Under the pieces are notes generated by a model. The model was not told the origin of the DNA, did not search any database, and saw only the letters and a list, made by a program, of their open reading frames with translations. Of a stretch of DNA of 64,000 nucleotides, positions 48,101 through 56,915 are shown piece after piece. Origin of the DNA: Lichenostomus cassidix (lineage: Eukaryota; Chordata; Aves; Passeriformes; Meliphagidae); contig CM039182.1 of assembly GCA_008360975.2 (NCBI GenBank), forward strand, positions 84,103,405 through 84,167,404. The letters run 5' to 3'. Both the position numbers and the translations under genes were made by a program. Every line of letters starts with the position of its first letter. Within the stretch, counting starts at the first letter, position 1.

Positions 48101-48699
48101 CTGTTGGAATGTGAGTTCAATGGGAATTACTGAGCAATGCACTGACTCTTCTCATATTCTTTTCATTCAAATGTCAGTCATGGTATTTAATTATAATACA
48201 TGTGTATGTGCACCATTTCCACTGGATTCCATGGGTACCTTCTTATACCCTAAGTTATCCTGCTCTTCTGATGGTCATGCTTTATCCAGAGCTTAAGTAA
48301 ACTTAGGACCAAGTAAGCACTTCAATTCTTCAGTCAAAGAGATCTGAGTATAAAGTTATGACTAGCTTATACACACTACTTTTCAATGGATACTCATATT
48401 CACATTTTTAAATTAAAAAGAATAGATGAATAGTTACCTTCAGCTCCAGAAAAGCTGGTCTCTGGAGCTTCTTATATAATTTATACTCAAGGGTACTTTG
48501 TACTCCTTGATGAGCCAGGAAGCCTCCAAGTGCAGTTAAATGAAGTCAGTGAAACACTGCCTTTCTGCTGGATGTCTCACTCACCTCCTTGCATCTTTAA
48601 TGCAATCCTTTTACCCCTGTGGCTAGCACAGGTCTTTCCCATGAGAATTCTTCCTGTGTTTTAAAAACAAAGATAAAGTTTGGATGTTGTTAAAAACAG
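42171..48699. other. Unique noncoding DNA, no confirmed gene
   Basis: No coding gene is supported. Notable items are a G/T-rich run at 44776-44820 and the GATCCA array at 47111-47158. Open frames near 45570-46253 lack recognisable domains. GC is slightly higher near 43680-43960 and 45840-46250, without a CpG island. Confidence 0.5.
47111..47158. repeat. Hexanucleotide array, GATCCA
   Basis: Six perfect GATCCA units (47111-47146) are followed by a degenerate GAGCCT and one more GATCCA (to 47158). In one plus frame the array reads as alternating Asp-Pro (DPDPDPDPDPDPEPDP) inside an 87-codon stop-free frame. On the other strand it reads Ile-Trp repeats. The unit length of six preserves every frame, so an open frame through it is expected without selection. 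Confidence 0.97.
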
Positions 48700-48871
48700 T
48701 GTCTCAAGATTTGGACAGTTTGGGCCTGGCCAATCAGGCCTAGGGGGAGGTTTCTGACTGACCAATCTGAGTGACCTCTGAAAAGTCTATATAAGTTGGA
48801 ATCAAATAATAAAAGCTCTCTTTTTTATGCTACGCTGAGAATCCGGGTCTTTTTTCTCTGCTAGCAGCTCA
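48700..48871 (+). mobile_element. Compact solo LTR (172 bp) with 4-bp target-site duplication
   Basis: It starts TGTCTCAAGATTTGG and ends CTAGCAGCTCA, giving TG...CA termini, and is flanked by ACAG on both sides (48696-48699 and 48872-48875). A 4-bp duplication is typical of class I (ERV1-type) retroviral elements. Inside are two CCAAT boxes (GGCCAATCAGG near 48728 and GACCAATCTG near 48759), a TATA box TATATAAG (48788-48795) and the polyadenylation signal AATAAA (48808-48813). It is short for an LTR, mainly because U3 is only about 100 bases. No retroviral coding sequence flanks it. Promoter motifs are intact, so residual transcription from it is possible. Confidence 0.72.
48788..48795 (+). 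promoter_or_regulatory. TATA box of the compact LTR
   Basis: TATATAAG lies 20-40 bases downstream of the second CCAAT box. AATAAA follows only 13 bases after it, so the polyadenylation signal would fall in U3 or at the very start of R, an arrangement known from several retroviral LTRs. Confidence 0.65.
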
Positions 48872-48946
48872 ACAGTGACATATCCCATCTCTACTTTCTG
48901 CTTTTTTCTTGCCATGTATTCCTAGTTCTTCATTCTCCTAATGTTT

Positions 48947-48974
48947 CGACATTAATGTTCCAACATTAATGTTC
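48947..48974. repeat. 14-bp tandem duplication containing a palindrome
   Basis: CGACATTAATGTTC (48947-48960) is followed by CAACATTAATGTTC (48961-48974). Each unit contains the 10-base palindrome ACATTAATGT, giving two dyad-symmetric sites 14 bases apart. Confidence 0.95.
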
Positions 48975-49780
48975 TTCTTTACCCAATCCTCCTGAAAATA
49001 AGCAGTGACTTGTTCCCTTCATTTTTTCTTTCTGAGTTATTACCTAATGATGGCAAATCTGGAAATTTTTCAGACACTGAAAATTATGTGATTTTATACT
49101 AGTAAATAATATAAACATGAGTAAGAAGAAAGATAAATACTGGAAGATTTTCACCTTTGACAAATGCTATTTCAGGTAAGGAAGATGTAACGTGGGCCAA
49201 CCATAGCATACTCCTAAGACAGCTTACTCAAGAAAATGTCGCAACTGGGTGTAAAATGGAATCCCTGTCCTCTGGGAAATTTTACTGTTTAATTTTTGTT
49301 TTCCAACTAGCATATATCTTCTTGTTGGCAGTCAAAGGAAAATCACCCATTTAATATATTTTTAGAGTTGATATGGCAAGGTGAATGAGGACAGGTGACT
49401 ACTTAATGTTCCCAAGGAAAGGAAGTTTTTGGAGACCCAAAATGCACTGAGCCTAAATGCTCCAAACCCTATCCTGGGGCTACGACACTTAGGGTAGGAA
49501 TGAAGCACAGCTTAATTTTGCACAGAATGCATAGATCTTTTTGTCCAGGTGGCAAGAGAGAAAGGTACAAAACATGATGCTCCTGCAGCAATTACCAGTG
49601 GTCTCTAAGATGCAAAGGAGATAAAAGATTCCTTTTATGCCCAACAGTTGCAGCAAAAATAGGAACCTTAACCCTTTACCATGCTCTGCCCCTTTGTTTC
49701 TATTTCTTCTGCTTGACCTTGTATGTCAGAACTAATGGTCTCTCCCCTACTCTTTTGGGAACACCCCAATTTCAGCCTTT

Positions 49781-49820
49781 TCTCTGGAATTCCAGCCCTT
49801 TCTCTGGAATTCCAGCCCAC
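49781..49820. repeat. 20-bp tandem duplication
   Basis: TCTCTGGAATTCCAGCCCTT at 49781-49800 is repeated at 49801-49820 with changes only in the final two bases. Each unit carries the palindrome CTGGAATTCCAG. Confidence 0.95.
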
Positions 49821-50419
49821 ATGAATAACACAGAGCTTATTCAAGAGCTTGTCCTTGACTAACATATCTAAGGTTGCTTTCCAAGCGCAACAATATCAGA
49901 ACTGGGAATCAAGACAAAAAAAGAAAACCTTACAGCATTGAAAGTTGTTAATTATCTATATAAGTATCAAAGACCCAGGTTTATTACTGGACATGTGAAT
50001 GACTAGATAGCTTTTGTAAATTTAATTTTGCATTTATTTGAATATAATTGATTGGACATGCACCTTTTCAGATCATACAACACGGAGGACCAATGCTAAT
50101 CTCAAATGAATAATTTTCAGTGTGACAAATCTGTACTGTCTTGTTGTCATTACAAAAACCAGTTGCAGGAGAACCGTTCACTCATCACCTGAGATTCCCT
50201 GTTCTCTGTTTGAAAAATGTGCCAGGCGTTACTTCTATGAATGTAATATATCCATCTAACTTTCTGTAGAATGCAAATGATTGAAAAAGTATACATAATT
50301 GAAAGAAATAATTTTAAACCAAGTGTCTATTTGATGAAGGTAATAACTTCTCTGTGTATTTGCTTCTTTTCAAAGACAACATTGAAAAAACCCATAACAT
50401 TTTCAGTTTGTAAAAGTTC

Positions 50420-50840
50420 TGTCACAGAATGGCAGCAGCATCACAGCCATGACATCCTGGAGGTCTTAAATTTTGAGCAAGCAGAACCAGGGGCAGCCTA
50501 AGTAGGCCATCTAGGCCATCTAGGCCGCAGTAGTAAGATAAATGCAAGTCAGGCTGACAGGACAAGAGCAAGTGATGCTGACAGGGCAGGAGCCCAAGGA
50601 CAGAGTGCCCTTGAGGCTTTTGGGGAAAGTACCGTTGGAAACTTGTAGTTGAAAAGAATGAGGAGGTATCCTGAAATAGCAAGAGTGGAATGCAAATTGT
50701 AACTTTTGTATTTAGCCAATGAAATTGTGCCTAGTATATTAAAGCCATTGTAACAATATATAAACCACGCTTGCAGTAAATTAAACTAAAGCTTGCTTGT
50801 CACCCATATGAGGTCGGTGGTCTTGCTTTCCCTCGTCGCA
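50420..50840 (+). mobile_element. Solo LTR (421 bp), ERVK-like, perfect 6-bp target-site duplication
   Basis: The element starts TGTCACAGAATGG and ends CCCTCGTCGCA, and is flanked by AAGTTC at 50414-50419 and again at 50841-50846. TG...CA termini with an exact 6-bp duplication fit class II (ERVK-type) retroviral integration. Internal landmarks are a CCAAT box (50716-50720), TATA box TATATAAA (50757-50764) and ATTAAA (50780-50785), followed by a U5-like GGTCGGTGGTCTTGC stretch. A short repeat of TAGGCCATC occurs in U3 (50503-50520, with a third partial copy). No gag, pol or env adjoins it, so it is a solo LTR. The perfect duplication and intact motifs suggest it is younger than the ERVL-like copies. 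Confidence 0.9.
50757..50764 (+). promoter_or_regulatory. TATA box of the ERVK-like LTR
   Basis: TATATAAA lies 36 bases downstream of a CCAAT box and 15 bases upstream of ATTAAA, the expected order for an LTR promoter and polyadenylation signal. Confidence 0.7.
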
Positions 50841-52044
50841 AAGTTCAACTATTTTTTTCCATGCAAGTCACAAACTGATTCATTGTGAAAACTTCAACTA
50901 AACTTTGGAGCTCTTTAAGAGGTGTGTTATTCCTAGAAGCCAGTGCTCCAAAGACGACACTGGAGCTGAGGAGTCCCAGAACAAAACCTTCCGTGAAACA
51001 TTGCAGACAGTACCATAGCCACGTTGTATACACAAGTAATTTCTAAAAGAACAGGAAGCAAGAGAAGTATAAAGGAATATTTAGAAGAAATGCTGTAAGA
51101 ATCACAGAGTAGAAGGATGAAACCTTAAATACAATTTATGTTCTAACAATGTGATTCAGCTGAACTGAGATGAAGAAAATGTATTTTCCCTAACAGAAGA
51201 TAAAAGCTGGTCTACCTGCTAGCCCTATTTTTTTTTATGTACTTCCTGCCACTTAAGATGTCAACCCCTTTGAAAAGATGAAAATGACAGGGGAGAGAGG
51301 CAAATGACACATGGCTTGGAAAGTCAGCATGATATTCTAAAAGCTAAAATGGGCAGGACAGACTAGTGGAGAAAGAAAGGGTGAAAACAACACAAAGAGT
51401 TAAAAAAAAAATTTCATTGTCTAAGTAATTACACAGTGAAAATACGTAACTTTGGAAGAAAAAAAGAAGAATTAGATTTTTAAAGCATAGCTTATTATCA
51501 AATTTCTGCTATCTGCCTTTTCAAAACAGTAGCTCATGTTCTGGAGTTGCTCTCAAAAATATATATAAATAGAGAAATTTACTTTTAAAAATTTAAAGCT
51601 GAGTTTCACTCATTCTGTTCATTCCAGAAAATAGAGTTTATGAACAGCAGAGTTGGCAGAAGAGATGGGCAAAAGTCCAGTAAAAGAAGGTGGAGACGCA
51701 AGAAAAATTTTCTATGATTAGTGCTAATGAATTCCAGCATTGCCATTCTGGAGCTGAATTGTTTGTAAGTTAGGGGGGTTTTGGGTTGGTTTTTTGGTTG
51801 GTTGCTCAACTGTGGTATTTTGTGGGGTTTTCTTGTTTTTGTTTTTGTGGGTAGAAACTAACCTAGGGGCAAAGAATTTTTTTCTTTTCCTGCATTAAAG
51901 ACTGTTTCAAATGGAGTAGATAAAAGACATTACAAAAAACAGTAATTGAAAGCAGACCAGAGTTTTACATAGGGTGACAGAGCTAAGAAATCTCTGAGAT
52001 AGCATGTTGATGAAAGAACATAGAAGTTTTGCTTCAGCTACAGA
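50841..52044. other. Noncoding DNA, with one weak exon-like frame
   Basis: An open frame on the minus strand (about 51042 down to 50842) follows a good splice-acceptor-like CTTCCTGTTCTTTTAG and ends at a stop next to the LTR insertion. It is described as a finding, not called as a gene. A G/T-rich run occupies 51772-51850. Nothing else is recognised. Confidence 0.45.
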
Positions 52045-52856
52045 CCAAGAGCAAGCATGAAGTTCAACAAGGCCAAGTGCTGGATTCTGCATTTGGCATG
52101 GGGTAACCCTGGATGTACATACACACTGGAGAATGAAATGTTGGAAAGCAGTGCTGCAGAAAGCGACCTGAGGGTTCTGACTGATGGCAAGATGAATATG
52201 AGTCAGCAGTGCCCTGGTAGCCATGAGGGACAAATGTGTCTTTGGGGTGCATCAGGCACAGCATTGCCATCTGGGCAAGGGAGGGGATTGTCCTGCTCTG
52301 TTCTGCTCTGCTCTGCTCTGCTCTGCTCTGCACTGGGGCAGCCTCACCTTGAGTGCTGGGGGCAGTTTTGTGTGACACAATATGAAAAATCATTGAGCTA
52401 TTGGAGAGCATCCAAAGGAGGGCCACAAGGATGATGAAGAACTTTGAGGTGAAGCTGAATGAGGAGCAGTCAAAGTCAGCTGGTCGGTTCAGCCTGGAGA
52501 AGAGGAGACTGAGGGGAGACCTCAATGCAGTCTACAACTTCCTCATGATGGGGAGAAGAAGGGCAGGCACTGATCTCTTCTCTCTGGTGACCAGTGACAG
52601 GACCCAAGGGAATGACACGAAGCTGTGTCAGAGAACGTTTAGGTTGGATATTAGGAAAATGTCCTTCACCCAGTGGGTATTTGGGCACTGGAACAGGCTC
52701 CCCAAGAAAGTGGTCACAGCACCAGCCTGACAGTTCAAGGAGATTTTGGACAATTTTCTTGGACTCGTGTAATTCTTGGCGGTGGTGTTGTGCAGGGCCA
52801 TGACTTGGACTTTGATGATCCTTGTGGGTTCCTGCAAACTTGGACTGTTCTGAGTG
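52045..52856 (+). mobile_element. CR1 LINE, longest copy, C-terminal ORF2 plus 3' UTR
   Basis: About 0.8 kb of CR1. Plus-strand frames contain recognisable ORF2 C-terminal pieces: KFNKAKCWILHL near 52057-52095, LESSAAESDLRVLTDGKMNM near 52141-52200, and HWNRLPKKVV near 52686-52715. These lie in different frames, so indels have broken the ORF. Between them are GGAGGGCCACAAGGATGATG, AGCCTGGAGAAGAGGAGACT and CTGGTGACCAGTGACAGGAC, all standard CR1 sequence. The end is TGATGATCCTTGTGGGTTCC and the start of the tail. A CTCTG pentamer array interrupts it at 52291-52330. The copy is dead but better preserved than the others in this window. Confidence 0.95.
52291..52330. repeat. Pentamer array, (CTCTG)n inside CR1
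   Basis: About eight CTCTG units, the first two with single changes (TCCTG, TTCTG), expand a short CTCTG run that is already part of this CR1 region. It shifts the reading frame by an amount depending on copy number. Confidence 0.9.
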
Positions 52857-54067
52857 CTGTTCTAGGTCAATTGATAAGAGCAGAAAGAGTCCATCCTTTA
52901 GGAGTTCATCAGAACTTTATTTTTCAGTCTTTCAGGAGCTGTTCATCTTTAATTTGTTGTTCTGTCATCCTTTCTTCTGGAGTTGCATCTTTCTTATAAT
53001 ATGAGATAAGATAGTTACTGTCTAAAAGTAAAATAAAATTAAATTAAATTACATAAATGTGATTTTACGTGCAACAAGACTGAAATGTTCAAATCAGCCA
53101 GTTCAATGACAGGGGTACATTTTGCAGGAAGACCTAAAGGGATGTATTTTACTTCCTACTTTGTATGCTACTTTCTGATTACTGGAGACCAATAGAATAC
53201 TGAATTACTTTGGATCAAATAAAACATTTCATCTTTGACCTCCATACAAGATAAAAAAATACTGTACAAAATGGAGTGGCACCAGAGGGTAAGCACCTAG
53301 CCGGGAGATAAAGGACAAGTTTATTCCATTTTCCTAACTTTCACAGTATGGCACAAAAGCACAAAGAAGCAAATATCTTCTTGGAGAACTCACTAAAGTC
53401 CTTGGCAAGGCTTCTCCTCCAGAAAGTAGAAGCAGATGTGTTCACCCCATGATGCTATACAATTGCTCTGAAAGATACTCTGAGAACACATATCCTACAT
53501 ATAAAATGTATTTTTGATGACCCACAACCACAGAGCAGAAAAAGTAGTTTGCCCAGGGATAAAGAAAAAAATTTGTGAAGACACTCAAGTGATTTAGAAG
53601 CCAGAGTTGGGCCCAAGTTCCAAAACTGAAGTATGTTTGCAAGCTCAAATCCTCGGGAGAACATAGGACTTAATACAGGATGCAGTAAACTCAGTGGTGT
53701 CACAGCTAGATTGCTACCAGTACCTGAGCTAGTCAATTTAATGTTGGCTCGTCTGGGATTGCAAGACTGCCCTAAGGGTTATTGACTCAAATGCCTAATT
53801 AATTTATGAAAATGGGACTTGGGACTCTTAGCTGGCTTAAACCCTTTGGAAACATATTGGGTATGACTCAGGCTTGCAAGGCCTGAAGAGACTTTAACTA
53901 TCATTTTCATCAGAGGGAACTGGAAGTATCAGAAGAATACCAGCAAATCGCAGGTGTGAGAGTCAATAGAATAAAGAGAAAGAGGATTATTTTTTTATGT
54001 ATCAATGTCTGTACAATGTTTAATTTTTAATAAAATACAAGATTAATTTCATTATATATTTATCTAC
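52857..54067. other. Unique noncoding DNA, no gene seen
   Basis: No gene, RNA or repeat recognised. An AAATT run near 53031-53049 is simple sequence. Confidence 0.55.
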
Positions 54068-54143
54068 AGACTTGATGACTTGGACTTGATGATCTTAAAG
54101 TTTTTTTCCAAGCTAAATATTTTTATGTTTTTATGACTCTATC
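54068..54143 (+). mobile_element. CR1 LINE, terminal 3' remnant
   Basis: About 75 bases only: ACTTGGACTTGATGATCTTA, then AAGTTTTTTTCCAAGCTAAA and TATTTTTATGTTTTTATGAC, the CR1 3' terminus with its octamer-like tail. Either a very short 5'-truncated insertion or the end of a copy decayed beyond recognition. Confidence 0.75.
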
Positions 54144-55489
54144 TATAAATGCAGTGATTATACATGGTGTTTATATGTGTCTATATACATTATTGATACT
54201 GCTAAGTATGACATGACAAACCAAGTGGTTAACCAGGCATAAATCCAATGCAACTGTGCCAGGAACCAATGCACATAATGATTAATGGACTGAATAAATA
54301 CTATATATAGAGTAATCTCCCTTCATATTCCCAGTTACCCTGGATAATTGATTGTTGATTCATCACATTTTGCTGCATACTTTGTCAAGTAAAAGCATGT
54401 TTCAAAATAATACTATATTATCAAAAGGTGTCTGTTCTAGCATAGTAACCACATATTGTTCAGCCTTGTCAGCAAAGAGATAAGATCAGAGAAATGCAGT
54501 TGCTAACACAGAAACAAGTTCGTGAGAAAAAATTAAAAACCAGAGAGTATGTTGTGGTTGTCATGTTCTGAATACACAGGATTTTTCAGAGCAAGAATAC
54601 CTATAGTTTGCTCCATTTATAACCTGTAGCAATCATATGTAAGGATCATGTTAAAATTCCATTTAATTTATGGTGCATACTATATCCTGAAGTTACCTCA
54701 TCTAATCTATTGAAAGCATCACTTTAGCTTAATGATAAGAGTTTTCTATGATCACAGGACAAAGAACTGCTCAAGAAAATCAGCTCTCTTGTTTTGGAAT
54801 TTCTTTCCAAGCTTTAGCAAAACACAAGTTCTGAGTGATACTCAGATCTATTTTTCTAATTTGTTTTACCACTTGCCCAACAAACCTTTGTTCTCAGCTG
54901 CTCCATCCTATATACTCTCCATATGAAGTTCTTTCACAATGTTCAGCACAAAATATTTTGTTTTACTGTTTGTATATTTGTAGAGTAATTATTTTCTAGA
55001 ACCGGAATTATCTTTCTTATCCTTAATACTGCACTGACTTTACACATGAAGGACATAAATGTACATTATTTGGAATGGTGACTTCTCCACAGTCTGCAGT
55101 AATGACTTCTGTTTTGCTTTTACCAAAGTAGGCACATATCTTTTAATTCTTGCATTTCAGTTTGATATCATTGAGAATAAAATGTATTTGCCTGGGCTAA
55201 TTTAAGGTGAAGAGTCCCTTCAGTACTCACATTATTACTTTTGTCACTTTCTTCTTTCTAATGGGTCTTGCAAGGATCTCGCACATTAATTTGTCTTTCA
55301 GTTAAAATGGCACAGGTCTGATAGTGCTGTCATTACCCAAACTGTTATTTCTCCCTCTGGCCTCACAAACTATAATAAATGATGTTTCTTTTGGGGGAGT
55401 CCAGCAATGACATTCTGAGTAATGCTTTAAACAATGAGTCTCAAATTGGATTTAATTTACATTAGGAAGACATGTATGGTATGGCAAAT

Positions 55490-55691
55490 TAATTATTACT
55501 GGCTTTTGAACATGAGTTTTGAGAATTAATAGTTAAGGAATGAATAGTATGTTTATTATATTGAGGGTTGCAGAACATCAATTATATTTCTTTCCAGTAA
55601 TTAAGTGGTATATTGGTTTGACATAAGTTAATTATTTAGTCAGGTTCAAAAGAATAATTATCTGATCACTGTAAACAAGATCTGTTAATTA
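55490..55691. promoter_or_regulatory. Cluster of five TAATTA homeodomain-type sites
   Basis: TAATTA occurs at 55490-55495, 55598-55603, 55629-55634, 55655-55660 and 55686-55691, with a related ATTAAT at 55525-55530. TAATTA is the palindromic core bound by many homeodomain proteins. With A and T each near 32 percent, about 0.2 copies would be expected in 200 bases. A regulatory role is inference only; local AT-richness contributes. Confidence 0.35.
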
Positions 55692-56600
55692 AAACAAATA
55701 GATTGAAAGCTTCACACAAAAAAATTGAATGGATTTTTGGTTTTTAACTACCTCTATCTTTCCCGAATGTTTTACTACCAGAAATATTGAATTTCATTAC
55801 TTTTGCCAGGCACTCCAAATTAAGTTGTGTCAAAATATATTTGTAGCCATAAATTTGTATTCAGTCCACTTTTAATGAGGGATAAATTAGGTATCATACT
55901 TTCAAGATACAGTTCTTTGCAGGAGGTAAGGTTGTTTTGTTTATTTGGTCTTTGAATGGAAATGAATATCAAATAAACTAATAAATAAAAAGCTTCACAT
56001 GTGTATGAGTGTTTTTAAGCATACACTTCAGAGAAAATTTTATTCCAAAGTTCTGGTTACTCAATAATTTCAAATGATGCACCTAAACACATCATACTGG
56101 TTTGGTAATTTTGTTTGTGGATTCTTTTTGATAGTCTGACATTACAGTTCAATTATTCATAGATTTAAAATTTCCTTACTGGCCTTTATATCATCTCACT
56201 TTTACATGACAAGTCTTACAAAAATATATTAAAGTATTTCACAGAGATGTTTAACGAGCATTTCAAAAGTGTTAACTACTGGCAGTACAATGGACCTGAT
56301 TCATCATCTTGCTCCTTCTGCATTCATTGGCCTTTGCAAAGTGAGGGTAAGCAAACGTAAAACATGGCAAAGCATTTTGTTAATGTTTACCCTACTGCTC
56401 ATAGGTGTGAGTGCTTAAAGAGGAAATAAAAGTGACCACAGTCACTACAGCATATATCTGTTTTCTTCTGCTGCCCAGTCCTGGTTGCAAAGTTGATCAC
56501 AAAAGTGTAATTTTGATTCTTGTAGTTCTGACAGGAAGAAGATTTCCAAAGTTTAATACAGTTTATGCTCTTGAACTGACACATGTGTATGGTATTAAAC

Positions 56601-56739
56601 TGACCTTTCCTTTATTTTTCCATTTTGATTGGGTAGCTAGTCTACTTTTTCTTCTATAAGCTACTATAATAACGCCATAAACAACGCAGGAGTCAAGTGA
56701 CCACCCAATCAAAGTATAAAATATTGAAAAGGTCAAAGG
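56601..56739. repeat. Imperfect inverted repeat, arms about 36 bp
   Basis: The arm at about 56601-56638 (TGACCTTTCC...TTTTGATTGGGTAGCT) is matched in reverse complement by about 56698-56735 (AGTGACCACCCAATCAAAGT...GAAAAGGTCA). The core TTTGATTGGGT and the outer TGACCTTT are conserved, with several mismatches between. The loop is about 60 bases. It could be terminal inverted repeats of a small decayed DNA element or a structured noncoding region. Confidence 0.7.
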
Positions 56740-56816
56740 TGTGCATCTCACTACTAAGATTCATTGAATATAAATTAGACATTAAACCCCTGATATCTCA
56801 TTCCCTTGACTGAGTA

Positions 56817-56915
56817 GTAATGAGAATGGAAAATGGCAGAAAATTAATCCCTTCTCATTAAAAAGCTTGTAATGAGAATGTGGAGCTTAGTAGTAATGTA
56901 ACCTGTTCTCATTAC
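56817..56915. repeat. Four alternating copies of GTAATGAGAA
   Basis: GTAATGAGAA occurs forward at 56817-56826 and 56869-56878. Its complement TTCTCATTA occurs at 56852-56860 and, with the tenth base (TTCTCATTAC), at 56906-56915. Orientation alternates plus, minus, plus, minus, so several hairpins are possible. Confidence 0.9.

Larger units (their letters stand above)
48872..50419. other. Noncoding DNA, possible old LTR around 49430-49830
   Basis: No gene is supported. Two tandem duplications occur: 14 bp at 48947-48974 and 20 bp at 49781-49820. The block 49430-49830 is GC-richer and, on the minus strand, has a TATA-like GGCATAAAAGG, so it could be a diverged LTR. I cannot find its ends. Confidence 0.45.

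Noticed and set aside
52057..52730. Several 100-150 codon frames on both strands
   Set aside because: They lie within a decayed CR1 LINE; the plus frames are broken ORF2 pieces and the minus frames are their shadows.
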